From: Oxyruncus cristatus
Taxonomy: Eukaryota > Chordata > Aves > Passeriformes > Cotingidae
Length of the DNA stretch: 64,000 nt
Reading direction: 5' to 3'
NCBI GenBank assembly: GCA_013399855.1
Contig: VXAY01006780.1
Location: 2,644,547-2,708,546, forward strand
The translations under genes were made by a program, and so were the position numbers. This document shows positions 1-13,677 of the stretch, piece by piece. The notes under the pieces were generated by a model. That model saw only the letters and a program-made list of their open reading frames with translations. It was not told the origin of the DNA and did not search any database. Each line of letters starts with the position of its first letter. The first letter of the stretch is position 1.

Positions 1-1904
1 AATTAAAATTACTGCTGCCCTTTGCTCAGAGTGGGCTTTGCCTCTGTGTCCAATCAGCTCAACAGCCACAGAACAAACACAGACTTTTGAGGTGCTTTTA
101 GTCTTGGGGTTTGCTTCAATGCAAATTAAAAATAACCTTTTGGACGTTCTTGCAAACCCAGGATTGTGTCAACACAGCCATTTTCCAGCAAGCAAGGCAC
201 TGTTCACATTAGGAAAGCTTTACTGTAGAACTAAACCAGCAAGTTTTTCCTATCATGGGCTCATCTTGCCGTGGCAAGGAAGGTTTATGCTGGTTCCCTA
301 AATGGGTGAAAGCTCTCTCAGCAAAACTACACCTTTGCTGACACAACACCTTTTATAATACGACTTTTGCTGGCTTAGCTATATTGATAAAAAATGAACA
401 AAACAAACCCAGCACTCACCCTTACTCATGCAGATAAGCTGACAAAAATTCTGTGAGTGAATGACTGGTCCAGTAATTATGGTGCTGGATGAGGATTGGG
501 GACCAGGTTCAAACCCTGCTCTGTTTGATCCAAAGCTGCTCTTTTTTGGGTTCTGAATCCAAACCATTTAGGTAGGACATGGGAATCACCATTAGCTTTT
601 CATGTGCAGATATTCAAGGTCAGTGGCCTAACTACTGCATTTCTGATGAGAAACAGTCCTGTTTCAACCTACCACTGAAATAAAAACATTTTTGCTCAGT
701 ACATCATCATGGTTTGTTAAGAGACAGTTTAGCTGAAAAAGGTGTTCCAACCAGCTTTAATCCTCAGGATAAAAATGAAGAGAACTCCTGCAAAGAAATA
801 GCTCTTATGCAGTGAAGTTTTGAGGACAATGTGGTTATTTTTGCTTCTTCACAACATGCACTGGAATTGCTTCATGAAGAGCAGCAGCAGAAATCTTCTT
901 AAAAAAGGGGCCCATATTAAAAACTGTTGTCCAGGCAAACAGAAAACAGGGATTACAATTCCACTGCTGATTTCAAGCAGAGGGAGCTGTTGCACAGGGA
1001 GAGAGGAGCGGGATAAACTGCACAGTGAGAGCTAAGGCAGGAACACCAGCAGTGCTGTAAAACCTGAGTTTGAACTCGGTGACTGAATCACGATGCCACT
1101 GCCATAAGGAATGCAACAAAAGCTGCACAAGAAGACACAGACCTACCAAATTTCAAGGTATAATCATGTAAACATATTAATATTCTATTGCAACTGTGGA
1201 TTGCACAGTGCTTTCCTTATCAAAACCAAAGGAACACTTTTTTTTTTTAATCTTGCCTTATGATTTACACTCGAGCCCAAGACCACCCTAAAGAACACCA
1301 CCTGCTAAAACAAGACAGCAAACATCAAATTCACATTCACATTTTCTAAAAGAGGAGTGCAACTGGACTGTGTGGGTTGCTGTCTTGTTTTTGAAAGAAA
1401 GCAGGGCTAGCAGCAGGATGAAAAACAGATTCTATACTAACTGCAAACGCTACAGTTTGTATATAGTTAGGATAGTTAAAAGGCAAGTTCACTCCCACAC
1501 TGGGCTTTCGGGGCTGTCTCCATGTTAACAGACCAGCTAAAACCATTCCAAGTTACTAAACAGCACTAGCTGTGACTGCACACCCACCCCGAGGCTCTAG
1601 ATTCATTTTACTTGGCTAACATTAAGCCACACAGTAAGTGATTTTTAGTTACTAGCAGTCAGGACCAGATTTCAGCCTCTGCTGCAAAGGGAAAGGCTCA
1701 TTTACTAGGATGGAGTTTACAGACTGGGGAGAAACTTCCTCCCTCCAAACCCAGAGCTGAGACGTTGCTGCAGTGGAACTTGGGATACAGAAGGGACTCA
1801 AATTCAGCAATCAAGAAATTATTATGTGACTTTGCATGAGAGCAGAGGGAGAGTGCACTAGACAGCCCCATGCAACTTGGTCATCTTGAAATGAACATGA
1901 ATAA

Positions 1905-1950
1905 TAGAATCATTAAGAGTCAAAAAGACCTCCAAGATCATCATAAACCA
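1905..1950 (-). repeat. CR1 LINE 3'-tail remnant (weak)
   Basis: About 45 nt resemble the reverse complement of the CR1 3' end (agaatcatt, then aagacctccaagatcatc). It is short and diverged, so identity is tentative. Confidence 0.4.
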
Positions 1951-4900
1951 GGCTTGGTAACATTAAAGAGGAACTTTTACCTTTACTGCAGGATTCCTTT
2001 ATACAAACGAATCATTTATGAAAAATGAGGAAAGGAACTGGACTGCAAAGTAAAGCTATGAGGAGACAACCCCCTTAACTCCCAAGCACTGACACAAACT
2101 CTTTTTTTAAAAGAAAGAATTACATGTAGAAAAGTTCGCCACTTGTATAAACCTGCAAGCTGCCCCCCTGCCATGCAGCTTCGGCAGCCCAGGACATTGG
2201 CCTTCAGGTAACCCTTTAAAGAACTTGTACTTTGTAGCTGGTGTGTCTGTCTTTGTGCCCGAGCCAGCCAGGGAGTATATGAACTTGTTTAAAACAGTCA
2301 CAATTTATTCATACTTAGCACACCATATATTTAACTATGTTGAACCACAGGTTTTCCCTTCCCCCCCTCATGCTCCTCATCAAAATCCACAAATGTTTCC
2401 TGGAGTCCAGGTGTCAAATTTTTCTTCTTATTTTCAGAGCCTCATTTTTTCTGGATTCATTTAGAAGTGGAGAGTCAAGCAGGGGCCACTGCAGTTGCTG
2501 CCTCTGGGATCCCTGGATTTGGAGCAGTATGAGGTCTCTTAAAAACCTGAGCTCTGCTAAAATGTTAAGAGTCCCAGGAGCAGCAAGCTAAGAGAGTCCT
2601 ATGTGCAGTGCTGGAACTGTAACTTTATTGTGGCTTCAAGTGATTCGACTGCCATGGGCACCAGGCTCAGCTGTCAGAGGGCCTTAGGAAGCCAATCTGG
2701 AGACAGAACCAACGCAGCTTATCTCTGTCCATCACATTGGCAAATTGAAATGATAAACCAGACTGACTCTTTCTTGTCCTTTTCAAAATGTGAGGTGTGC
2801 AGCAGCCAAGAGAGGGCACTCCAGGCCAGCCCAGCTCCCACCACCGCAGGCATTCCATGTTTCAACAAGTCCATCCCCATCTGTCCAGCCCCCAGCCCCA
2901 GCAGACCCTCACTAGGCTGAGGAGCAACCCAGCCCAGGCAACAACTCCATTGGATGGACGCAGCTACCACGTTTTCTGGGGTTTTGTTTGTGTTTTCCTC
3001 TTTGAAAGGCTCGTAAGACAAAGCTGCGGGTGACTGACATTCCCTGTGCAAAGTCACTCTCACTTAGTTAAAGGCTATATTAGTTTTGGCATTGCTTAAG
3101 ATCTAAATCCAGCTAGCCTGACTTCCTAGAATATTTCAGCTTTCTTCAAGCAACAAAGTGCCTGCTGCCACAAAAACACACATCCAAAATAGCATGGTGA
3201 AGGATCCCAAAAGAAACAGTTTGAAACTTTTTTTTTCCCTGTACCATTTTCTGATTTATCGGAACATTTTTACAAGTGCAAATTTGTATACTGCAGGTTT
3301 TTGTGAGAGAGCCAAAACAAGCGTGTTCAAGTTCAGAGGTCAGAGCAACCCGGTTTCATTATATTTTGCATGGGACCACTTCCAGGTCTAACATACATAC
3401 TCCACATTTAAAACTCTTCAGTGAATAAGGTACCAGACTGGAAGACTCTGAGACACAACACTGCTGATGCTGTACACGGAAAATACACTCATCAACAATA
3501 AAAAGAGCCAAAAGCATTTTATGTTTGTGTTACTATTATGTAGGACAAAGGTGGAACTGCACTTGAGTAATGTACCTGTATGCTCAGTGCTGTGAAATTA
3601 CTCAAAATACTCATCCACACTCTCATTTTATGAAGTGCCAGTTGATCCCTTTGCAGAGCCACCTTCCACAGCGACACCAACAATGCCAATGGAATGCAAG
3701 AGTCAAGACTGATAAGCACCCTGCAGCGTCTTCAAAGCACTGAGTACCTCCCAACAGACAAGGAAGAGGGGGAGAGCCAGCTGTGAGTGAGGTCTGATTC
3801 CCTCCTTAAGGTGGCCTCAATTTAGGATTAAGACTCAAGGTCCAAATCTTCTGTTCATTCACTCCAGCACGTTTACAGGAGTTGGCCGTAGGAACTGCCA
3901 AAGGTACTCTAAAGCCTGGAAAAACATCCCTGAGAAAGTGCTCCACAAGTTTTTGGTTTTTTTCACTGCATCAGAGTGAAATTCGAAGCGTTTCAGACCT
4001 CCTTCTGCCTCTTCCATTTGTATTAGATTGCAGTCGGCAGGACTACTCAGGAAGAAGATTACACAACGCACAGCCTCTGGCTGTACCGAAGAAATAAACT
4101 ACAGGCTGATGTGCTGAAGCAACACAAACTTAAATACAGAGCAGTATTCAAGGAGGAATGCTGAACTTTGCTGTGATGTAAGGCAAAGCACTGGAAATAA
4201 AACATAACTATTTATTGATCTGCAGTGAGGGAATAAAGCAATGAATTTCAGAAGCTCTAGTGTGCAGTCGGCATTAATCAAAACTCCTGTTGTGGGAAAT
4301 GTCAGCAAAGAAACAGGAATTCACAGGGAAAGAAAAAAAAAAAACAGAAACAAAACACACACGAGCCCCACCCAAAGGAGGAGGGAGAACAGCAAAATAA
4401 GAGGAGGAGGTGGCACAATGGGTTTCCCACACCAGGCTTTCATCATCTGGGTTCTGAAATCATACCAGCCTTCTCCAGCAAGAAGGAACACGGTGGCAAG
4501 TGATGACTCAAACCTGCGTGGGTCTGGCAGAGCTGGGAAGCACAGCACAGTCCCTGCTCTTCTCCTGCACAACAGGGACATGCAGCAGAAAACTGGGACC
4601 AAAGTGCCCCCAGGGAATGATCAAAAGGAAAAGATGTTACACACTACTGCCATTCCAAACAAAAAGATCACAGATAGGCACTGACTATGAGAGTTTTGAA
4701 AGTGTCACTGTGCAGTGGACTCAGGTGCATGTAGCTCTCTTTTAATTTATCAAACTTCTCAATCAATCTAAGGTTTTAGCCGTCTTTCATATTTGCTCTC
4801 AACAGAGCTAAAGTCACAGGGATTACATTCATTAGACTCTCTTAATATCTTAGACTTTCAGACTTTCCAGCTCCAAAAAAAACATACTGAGTGCTGACTA

Positions 4901-5387
4901 CAGGGAAAAGCCAAAGAGATAAGAAAAAAAATCCCTGAACTCATAAGGAAGTGGAGGAAAGCCACTGTGTGATGAGATAAAGAAGGGATAGAGATGCGTG
5001 GGAATGAAGAAAAAAATGCCAATGAGCCAAGGGAAAAAGCGTAAATGGTATCACCTACACAGCCTGCAGTCACTGGATCTTAACACAGGTTGTGGGTTTG
5101 ACAGCTTTTGGATTCAAAGAATTCCTGAACTAAAAATCCACCCAAAGAGCCCAGCAGCACTTCCACCAGTGAAGTGTGCTGGCCTCAGTAATTTGAACAG
5201 CCTGTGGAAGCACAGGATGTGTTTTCACACAAACCACAGCTCTCCTCTGCATAGAGACCTTGCTTCACAAACAGCAAACACAAGAATTACGGAGGACTGG
5301 CTACAGAAAAAGCTGCAAAAGAAGAGTGGGAACACAGGACAGACTGTATTTTTGCAACAAGGATCTGCAAACAAGGATCTTGGCCCA

Positions 5388-5530
5388 AAGAATCATAGAA
5401 TGCTTTGGGTTGGAAGGGACCTTAAAGCTCATCCAGTTCCAACATCACTGCCATGGGCAGGGAAATTTTCCTCTCCAGGTTGCTCAAAGCTCCATCCAGC
5501 TTGGCCTGGAACACTTCCAGATATGGTGAA
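5388..5530 (-). repeat. CR1 LINE 3' end, reverse orientation
   Basis: It starts with AATCATAGAATG, then TTTGGGTTGGAAGGGACCTT, CCATGGGCAGGGA and GGTTGCTCAAAGC. This is the classic reverse-complement 3' end of an avian CR1, 5'-truncated at about 140 nt. Confidence 0.9.
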
Positions 5531-6309
5531 TAGTATGGATGGTGGGGCAGACTGAAGGATAGGCAAAAAGGTTGCAGAGAATTTTAAGGCTACTGTGAGA
5601 CACAGTGAGAACAGACAGAAAAACTCCAAGTGCAACAGAACTACTTGGATTTGGAGAGCAGCAGCCTCCAGAAGGGTGAGGTATTAAGAAAACAAAATAC
5701 CTCATAACTTCCATGAGTTTTCAGGATACTTCCTCCTTATCCATCAGCACCAATATGCACCTCAAATCTCATAATTTCAGAACAGATTTGGAGCTGCCCG
5801 GGCTCAGCTTTTACATGCCCATTGCTCCATCGTCTCCACATGCCCAACGACAGACCTTAGCACAGCTAAGCTTAGCTTAGCACAGCTTCCTCTAGTCTCA
5901 CCTATGTTACCTTACTCTTTCTGAGACTTGCCAAGTGGTTCACAGAAAATCTAGCTACAGTTTTGTCCCTTTAAATTCTCGCCTTCTCTCGCAGGCAGAA
6001 GACATCTGTGGAATAATAATGAATTTCTTTGGTTTGGGTTTTTTTTGTTTTTATTAAAAGCTATTCTTTCTAGCAGGAAATGAAAAAGAACAACCAGATT
6101 GGAGAATTTGGGGGAATAGGGAAAACATTTCTAAAGGTTAATAATAATAATAATACTGCTCAGCATTTATATCAAGGATATGCGACAAAGCAAAGAAAAA
6201 CAGATGTTCTCAGTAATGCTCCAGTTTCTCTGCAAACTCAGGTATTGTCCAGAGCACTGCCTACTGCAGCTCACAAAGGACAGGAGGGATGCTCCTAGAA
6301 TTTGCTTTA

Positions 6310-6878
6310 CAAGACAGCAAAAGGAGAGCTAAGGACAATCTCTATCCTTTACCTGATGTGGGAGGAAATACAGTGACATAGGATGAAGATAATCCTGAGG
6401 TACTTAATGCCTTCTTTGCCTCAGGCTTTAATAGTAAGGCATGTTATTCTCCAGGCACCCAGCCCCTTTAGAAGAAAGGGATGGGTAGCAGAATTAGGTG
6501 CCCATAATCCAAGGGAAAATGATCAGTGACCTGCTACACCCCTTAGACACAACTCCCTGGGGCTGGATGGGATCCACCCAAGGGTACTGAGGGAGCTGAT
6601 GGAAGAGCTCACCGAGCCACCTTCCATCACTTAACAGCCTGGCTAACTGGGCAGGTCCCGATTAACTGGAAGTTGGCAAATGTGATGCCCACCTACAAAA
6701 GGAGCTGGAAGGAGGATCCAGGGAATTACAGGCTTGTCAGCTTGACCTTGGTGCCAGGAAGGTCATGGAACAGATCACCCTGAGTGCCATCACACAGCAC
6801 GTAAAGGACAACCTGGGGATCAGGCCCAGCCAACAAAGGTTTGGGAAAGGCAGGTCCTGCTTGACCAACCTCACCTTA
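6310..6878 (+). repeat. CR1 LINE, ORF2 segment upstream of an inserted LTR
   Basis: Plus-strand sequence resembles CR1 ORF2 between the endonuclease and reverse transcriptase regions: CTTCTTTGCCTCAGGCTTTA, GGGCTGGATGGGATCCACCC, and a region that would encode an NYR-x-SLTS-like motif. It is interrupted by frame lesions and cut at about 6878 by the LTR. It continues at 7354. Confidence 0.88.
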
Positions 6879-7353
6879 TGCTACTCTGGTTTTGCTTGGG
6901 ATAACCCATGGTTGAGACAAGAACAGTTTCACAATTGAATTAAAGATAATAACAATACTAACACTAATAAATATAAAGGGACCTAACAAAAGAGAGAGGA
7001 ATAAAACCTGAGAAAAACAAATAATGCACAAACCAACTGCTCACCACCCACTGACCCATGCCCAGCCAGTCCCTGAGCAGCAACTTGCCCCTCCTGGCCA
7101 TTTATATACCGAGTACGACATTTTATGGAATGGAATATCCCTCTGGCTAGTTTGGATTAACAGTCCTGGCTTCTTGTGCACCTCCTCATTGGCAGAGCAT
7201 GGGAAACTGAGAAGTCCTTGACTTAGACTAGTCGCTACTTAGCAACAAATCAAACACTGCTGTGTTATCAACATTCTCATGCTGAATCCAAAACACAGCC
7301 CTGCACCAGCTACTAGGAGGAAAATTAACCCTATCCCAGCCAAAACCAGGACA
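6879..7353 (-). mobile_element. Solo LTR of an avian endogenous retrovirus (ERVL-like), inserted in a CR1
   Basis: About 475 bp lie between two CR1 halves that are contiguous in CR1 consensus. On the minus strand it begins TGTCCTGGTTTTGGCTGGGA and ends in CA, with a TATA-like box in the middle (plus strand tttatata at about 7102). This resembles an LTR common in passerine genomes. No internal retroviral genes flank it, so it is a solo LTR. I could not identify a clean target duplication. The family name is from memory. Confidence 0.75.
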
Positions 7354-7815
7354 TGGGTTTAGTGAGTGAGTTTGTGGATGTTGTCTATGAGCCTTTAGTA
7401 AAGCCTTTGACACTGATTGCCACAGCATTCTCCTGGAGAAACTGGCTGTGCACAGCTTGGATGGCCAAGAAGGCCAGTGGCACCTGGCTTGTGTCAGCAA
7501 TAGTGTGACCAGCAAGACCAGGGTAGTGATCGTCCCCCTGGGCACTGCTGAGGTCACACCTCAAACGTGGAGCAGTTCTGGGCTCCTCACAAGAAAGACA
7601 ATGAGGGGCTGGAGCGTGCCCAGAGAAGGGAACAGAGCTGGAGAAGGGTCTGGAGCACCAGGAGAGGCTGAGAGAGCTGGGGAGATCAGCCTGGATAAAA
7701 GGAGGCTTGGGGGGACCTTCTCACTCTCTACAACTCCCCTGACGGGGAGAACGGTTGGACTCAATGGTTTTGGAGGGCTTTTCCAACCTAAATGATTCTG
7801 TGATTCTATGACATT
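7354..7815 (+). repeat. CR1 LINE, RT fragment to 3' end, downstream of the LTR
   Basis: It resumes with GTGGATGTTGTCTATGAGCC and the KAFDT-type reverse transcriptase motif, then jumps by internal deletion to the 3' region (CACCTGGCTTGTGTCAGCAA, CTGGAGCGTGCCCAGAGAAG). It ends in the 3' tail AATGATTCTGTGATTCTATG. It is non-functional. Confidence 0.88.
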
Positions 7816-9754
7816 CCTTCCTAACTTCTCAGAGTCAGACTGATGACCCTCACAAGCCCTGTGTAGGGAATACCCAAGCCCTAAGGTGACTTCCTGCCTC
7901 CAAGTTCTCCAGCTCCTCTGCACCTCAGCAAGCTATTTCTGTGTATCAGTCTGTACCTCACATCAGAGATACACAGTCTCTTTGATTTCTTATTAAAGTG
8001 GTCTCTGGTCTCCCATTGTGTTTGTACTGCTGCACTGAGGTTTTGGAAACCACTAATCATGAACACCCTAGAAACATTACCAGGAATGTTCTCAATTGCA
8101 TTCACAGGCTCTTCGGTCCTGAAAAGTAGTATTTAAGCTGAACTCCAAGAGAATTTTTCAAAAAGCTACATTGAATTCAATTCATGACACACTATTAAGA
8201 ATTATTTTACACATGAAGCAGTTTAATATGATTTAAAGGATGTAGAACTTTCCCATAGGGGGAGAGAAGCAAATCCTCCGTGAGATGAGTACCAACACAG
8301 TTGGTACTGAGGCTTACAGAACTTTGATGTTAATGAATGTGGATGGGTTGTAGAGATGGGAGAAAAGCTGCCTTTATCAGTTGTCCCAGTACCAAGCTGA
8401 TAGCCATTGTAAAACTGCTTTTTAATACAGCTGTGCAGCCTTTGCCAGTAAGCCACAGGTTTCCATCACATGATCAGGTGAAAATGTGCTTAACAAAGAC
8501 GTGAATATGCTTCTTTGTTCATAACAAACTTATCACAAGACAGACAAAGCTCAAATTATCACAAGAGGGCAAACGTTTAGCCAGCAACGTGTCAAAGCAT
8601 TCCAGCCTGCATCTCACTGCTGAACAGACCAAAAAAGGAAAAAAAAAATCTAGTTGAATACCACCTTCTACAAATAAGTCAGTTTGCTTTTTTGTAACTC
8701 TACATCTGGAGCCTGTTTGTTTGGGGCGTAAAGAAAAGAGGAAAGATATTTGGAGACACTTAAACTGTTTCACTTCCTGCCGTGAATGACTACAGTGATT
8801 TTGTTAGAAAAGAGAAAACAATTCTTTCCCATGCTCCCTGGGAGAAGGACAAAACACAACCTACTGAATGTGCAGCAAAAAAGACTTTCGTTCAACAGTA
8901 AGAAAAAACTGCTACTGATAATAAAGTGAAGGGATGCCCAGGGATAAGGCAGCTGTGGGGTTACTATTGCTAGACCAGAGTAACACCTCTGGAGCACTGA
9001 CCCAGGCAGACCAAAGCAAGCACACTTCATACTGCTTCGTCAGGTCTGGGTAACACAAAGCTCTTGGAGTACTGAAATGCCTCTTCCTGCTTCCATGAAC
9101 CACTTGGAACAGAGGAGTCCATGAGCTCCTACAGCCCAACAGGTCTATAGGGCAGCTGGGTACAGTGCAAAAGCACCTGGGCACTGCGGACTTAACTTTC
9201 AGCACAGACAGGGAGAAACAGCATTTCACAGTCATTCCTAAGAGCTGCGTAAAATGTCAAACCTCCTTGTTCCAACCCTCACCCTCTCCAGTTTCACACA
9301 CTCTGAAACAGCTGCTTTAATAAGACTCTGACTTCAAAGCACAGTAAATTAAGCTCCACATAAAGTCCATTCAGCTTTTTGTTTAATTTGATAAAAGCTC
9401 ATCAGACCATTTAAGTTACCTTCTGGTCAATACTGCCTCAAGAAATCTGCAATTCAGCTACCTGTGGTTTTTCCAATATTCTTGTAAAATGCTACTGACA
9501 GAATCTATTGGCCTGCAATGCATGGTTTGGAAAACACTGTTTCAGCGCTCAGAGTACCTTCTGTACTACTGTGATTTCTTCTTTTTCTCTAGAAGTCTTC
9601 ATCTGGTGGGATTTTTCTTTCCTCTTGCTCTAACGCCCTGGGATCAGCACTACATTCAGACAGCATTTCTCCTCTATTTTAACCTGATGCCATATCTTTT
9701 AATTTCTTTTTAAGGTAAAGGATTGGTCTCAATAACAACAGCTCTTGACTTGCT

Positions 9755-9890
9755 GTTTAGGAGGTTGGATGGGGCTTGGAGCAACCTGGTCCAGTGGAAG
9801 GTGACCCTGCTCATGGTAGGGGGTTGGAACTTGATAAGCATTGAAGTCCCTTCCAAAACAAACCATTCTGTCATTCCATGGTTCCGCGAC
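9755..9890 (+). repeat. CR1 LINE 3' end
   Basis: It contains GGTTGGATGGGGCTTGGAGC, AACCTGGTCCAGTGGAAGGT and the tail AACCATTCTGTCATTCCATG. It is sense-oriented and 5'-truncated, about 135 nt. Confidence 0.88.
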
Positions 9891-12800
9891 TAATTCTAGG
9901 CTAGACAGAACTACTGTTGAGCTGGATACTTTCAGGTCTGTTGACAAAGAACAATAAATACACTGACCACAGCCTGTTGCATCCCAGATGATGCCAAACA
10001 CTGGGTCCCTCATTCACCATCAAAACTTGCCACTAAGTGTGCCAGCAACACTACATAAAGGTTAGTTAAGAGGTGAAATGGAGAGTGACTTCTCCAAGTG
10101 AAATTACAAGGAAATTAAGGGAGGTAGAGTATATTACTTCATGGAGGAGTTGGCCAGAAGACTGAACAGCACACCTTTTTATGGCCAAAAGCCCTCCGCA
10201 GGCATCTCATCCAAGCATCATCAAGAAAAAGCAATGCCTGGCCTAAGAGATTTGACAGGATCCCAAGACAGTGATGACAAAAGATAAATACATAGAAGAT
10301 TTCATTTTAAGACCTCTTCTGTGTTTCTTATTTAAATAATCCACCACATCGGAAGAAAAAGAAATCCAGTGAAACACATTGTTTCAAGAATACACAGGAC
10401 CAGCCTCCTCATCCACCTCCCCTCTCACCAAGTATTGACCCTGCTGCCAGGAGAGCAGCTTTCAAAGATCTTAGGTTTCCTACCACATAATTCCAAATTA
10501 GGAAATTCAGAGGGGGAAAAAGGTTTTTTTTTTTATACAGTGACCAGAGAAAGATGAAGAACATCCTATATAAATGCAGTCCTGAAATAGCAAAGTGCAT
10601 AACTCTATTTTCTGCTGGTACCCCAAAGTTTTAGAAATGTATGTACAAACCTTATTTAAAAAAAAAAAAAAGAAGGTGGCTGTTTGAAGCCTTTAAATCC
10701 CTAAAGACAGACAAAAGAAAACACAGGACAAAGTAGAAATACTATTGATTATGCATAATTGGTATAATTAATTTGTAATTAGTTCATTAAAATATATAGG
10801 CATTGGAATTATGCTTGTACATTTCTGGGAATATCCTGCAAGTCACTTGGGATATGCTTATCATTTATTTGATAGATGAAACATTATTAGAAAGACAGCC
10901 CATTAAAAATTAATATGCCAGAGTAATAATTTTCTCGATCTCAGCATTCAGTTTTCTACGCACTCAGATTCCTGTTCTACTTCACAAAGAGTTTTTATTA
11001 ATTCTCTTTCCCTGAGCATGACTTGGGAAGCACAGCATTTAGGACAACTGAGGCAGAACATCCTTTATGCTGAGCATGCAGCCAGTTTTGAGAAACAAAA
11101 TGACAAATAGTATAAATTCTATGCCACGAGAGCATTCAGCACCACATCTAATTCTGTAATCAAAACTAAGACGGAAAGGTAAAAAGCCTTGTGCTTCAAA
11201 ACAAGTACCAAACATGAATGGAGAGCAGTAGGAAGAAACTTCCAGACCACTGGAACCAGCCTGGTCTCTAATTGCTGCAGTGGCATTTCGAAGGGGGGCA
11301 ATAACAGTGCATCACCATCTCTTAACTCTCACGCCACTCCACTATTCCTACTGATCTTTCTGAAGTCCCTCCAATACTTCTGAAGTGCCATTTCAACTAA
11401 CAGCTACAGAAATAATTTGATCTCAAAAACCCAGGATACAGTCACATCACCTCCCAGTTGGGTATGTAACATCAAACTTTCCTTAAATTTCTGTAACGGA
11501 TGGGGAGTTAGTACTTGTGTGCGTAACTACCAGCACCAGGAATAGGCCTTCTGCTCAAAATCTCCTCTTAAAAAGTATTTTCCTCCCCTCAATGAACACT
11601 AATGGGAGCCTAGAAAGGCTGGTCTCACTGATGATGAAGCTAGGCCATGAGAAGACCCATCTTCTCTTAAAAAAATCTAAAAAAAATTAGAAATCATATT
11701 ACTGATAAGGAGCAAAATCAACAGTGGACATATAGTACAAGTATTTGCAAGTATCATTTGCCATTATAAGGTTTGAATTTTCTCTGGTAAAACAAAGAGT
11801 GTGTGCCTAAAAAAACACTTTTCATTTTTTAAAGAAGGATCTCCATGTCCTTCAAGCCATAGTTAAACACTCTGTTGTAATTCTGTGCTTCTCAGCAAAT
11901 CCGCTTTAAGAATTCCAAACACTCTGCCAGGAATCACATACAATTTTTTCTCCTTGCCTCCAATCTAGCATGGACAACTATTTATTTTCTTTGCTTTGCA
12001 CTCAAGGATGTGATGGATGTATTTACATCAACACACACACACAGTCACAGATATCTCTCTATAAAAATTAATCTGCAGATGATGAAAAGTGTAAAAGATC
12101 TAAGAGGCAAATTCCAAACAAAAGAGCATACTTTATACATAAATATCTTGAAATTATAAAGACCTGAGATTAAGTGGTTTACCACTCATTTAGAATTGAT
12201 TAGAATGTATTTAAATTTAGCTGAAAGTACCACAACATTGCTCATGTATTTGCATCTGCGAATAAGTAAATAAAAAGCCTGCTATTAAAGCCTTCATTAA
12301 TTCTGATTATATGAGAACTTAAAAGCAAATCTGCGTATTACTGCTCTGTAAAGACTCCCAGCAACTCTACAGTAAAGCTGGCGCTGCAGCACAACATGTG
12401 TCAGCGAAAATGACTAACAGGATCTATTTTCAGTAATCTTAAATCACACTGGTAAAATATAGAATTAATGGTTTTGAATAATACTTCAAATATTTTTTCT
12501 TCTAATTCATTCCCAATTCATGCCTTATTGTATCAAGAAGTGAATTTTATATCACTTGACATTTATGCACAACAGTTGAACGCATTTCATTAAACTACAA
12601 TGTTTAGGCAGCACTCAGATGTGATGTGTATATTATTATAAAGACTGATCCAGCTATTTTATTTCCTTATAAATATGATGACTAGAAGTTTAAAAAAATA
12701 TATCACATTGACTAGCAACACGAAGAACATTTCATTCTGACTACAGATTTTGAGAGTTTCTATATATTTAATTGAAGCCAACATTTTTGAAAGGATTCAT

Positions 12801-13548
12801 TAATTGTAGTAGAATTTTTCCTCAATTAAAGACCTGTCTGTTGATTTCTAAAGAGTTTAACAATTGAGAATAAAATCAACCCCAACTAATAAATAACATA
12901 AATGTATTAAAGCAATTTTGTGTCTGCAGAAATTTGAGTTCCCAACACTGATTCACCTGTCAGCCCTGATATTCCCTTTGGACGGTGAAGGACAGTCCTG
13001 GTAAAGCTCCTTCTGCAAACTCTACTTTTCAGGGCTTGACTCACAGCCTGAGCAAATATTTCTGACTTGAGTGGTACCAAAGTTCCCAGATCAGCAAGGG
13101 TCTATATTCCATTTATACATGAAAGGAGATTTGGGGTATTGAGGGGAGAAAGAGCAAAAGACTCTTTGTAGCTACATTTGGTACCTACGAAATGATGCTC
13201 CAACATCCCAGAACGTTCATTTGCCACCCTCGTAGTTGAAAAGTCATTCCAAGTTAAAGAAAATGCAACAAGAACCACACTCCTCCAACATTTAGTCATT
13301 AAACTCAAGAGTTATAAGGTGGAGTTTGATTAAAGATTTTGCACTCTATCACATCCAGTAATCAGACTGATTTAGAACACTCTATACGTTATAGAGTTGG
13401 CTTCAAAATAAACTACTTTTCCCTACAGTTTCTAGGCCCAAGTGCCAAGTCGATTAGCAGGAACCAACATTACAAAACATTTTAAGGCACAACACAAGAC
13501 AAAAAAATCAAAGGAATTTTTAGTATTTAGTTATACAGAAAAGTATAC

Positions 13549-13677
13549 CTGATAGTCTAAAATGCTGAATCCTAAACCATTTTTGTCTTTCTCCAGTTCA
13601 ATAACCTTCACATCAGGAGACCATAATGCTAATTCTCCTTCTTCCTCCTCAGGGTTAGAGTCTTCCTCAGGTTTCAC
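13549..13677 (-). CDS. PATJ: PATJ coding exon 16: start of PDZ5, last exon in the window
   Basis: 129 nt, phase 0 at both ends; acceptor gttattttccag, donor CAG|gtatac. It encodes a Glu-rich stretch, then [19 protein letters not shown] and the PDZ5 loop [10 protein letters not shown]. The next exon, which should complete PDZ5, is not found in 1-13548 and is presumably beyond the left edge. Confidence 0.94.

Larger units (their letters stand above)
1..13548 (-). other. PATJ: PATJ intron 16 (partial), at least 13.5 kb
   Basis: No further PATJ exon was recognised on the minus strand here. It holds CR1 copies (about 1905, 5390, 6310-7815, 9755), one solo LTR inside a CR1, a short (TAA)n at 6138-6156, and an AT-rich stretch at 10.7-12.9 kb with homeobox and POU-type motifs. 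Open frames here, such as 4241-4684, show no family resemblance and are taken as chance. Confidence 0.75.

Noticed and set aside
4241..4684. 147-codon plus-strand open frame
   Set aside because: Low-complexity, lysine/arginine-rich at one end, no recognisable domain, no splice or promoter context; lies inside a PATJ intron.
7448..7795. 115-codon frame and its antisense partner at 7561-7923
   Set aside because: Both are translations of the CR1 3' region.
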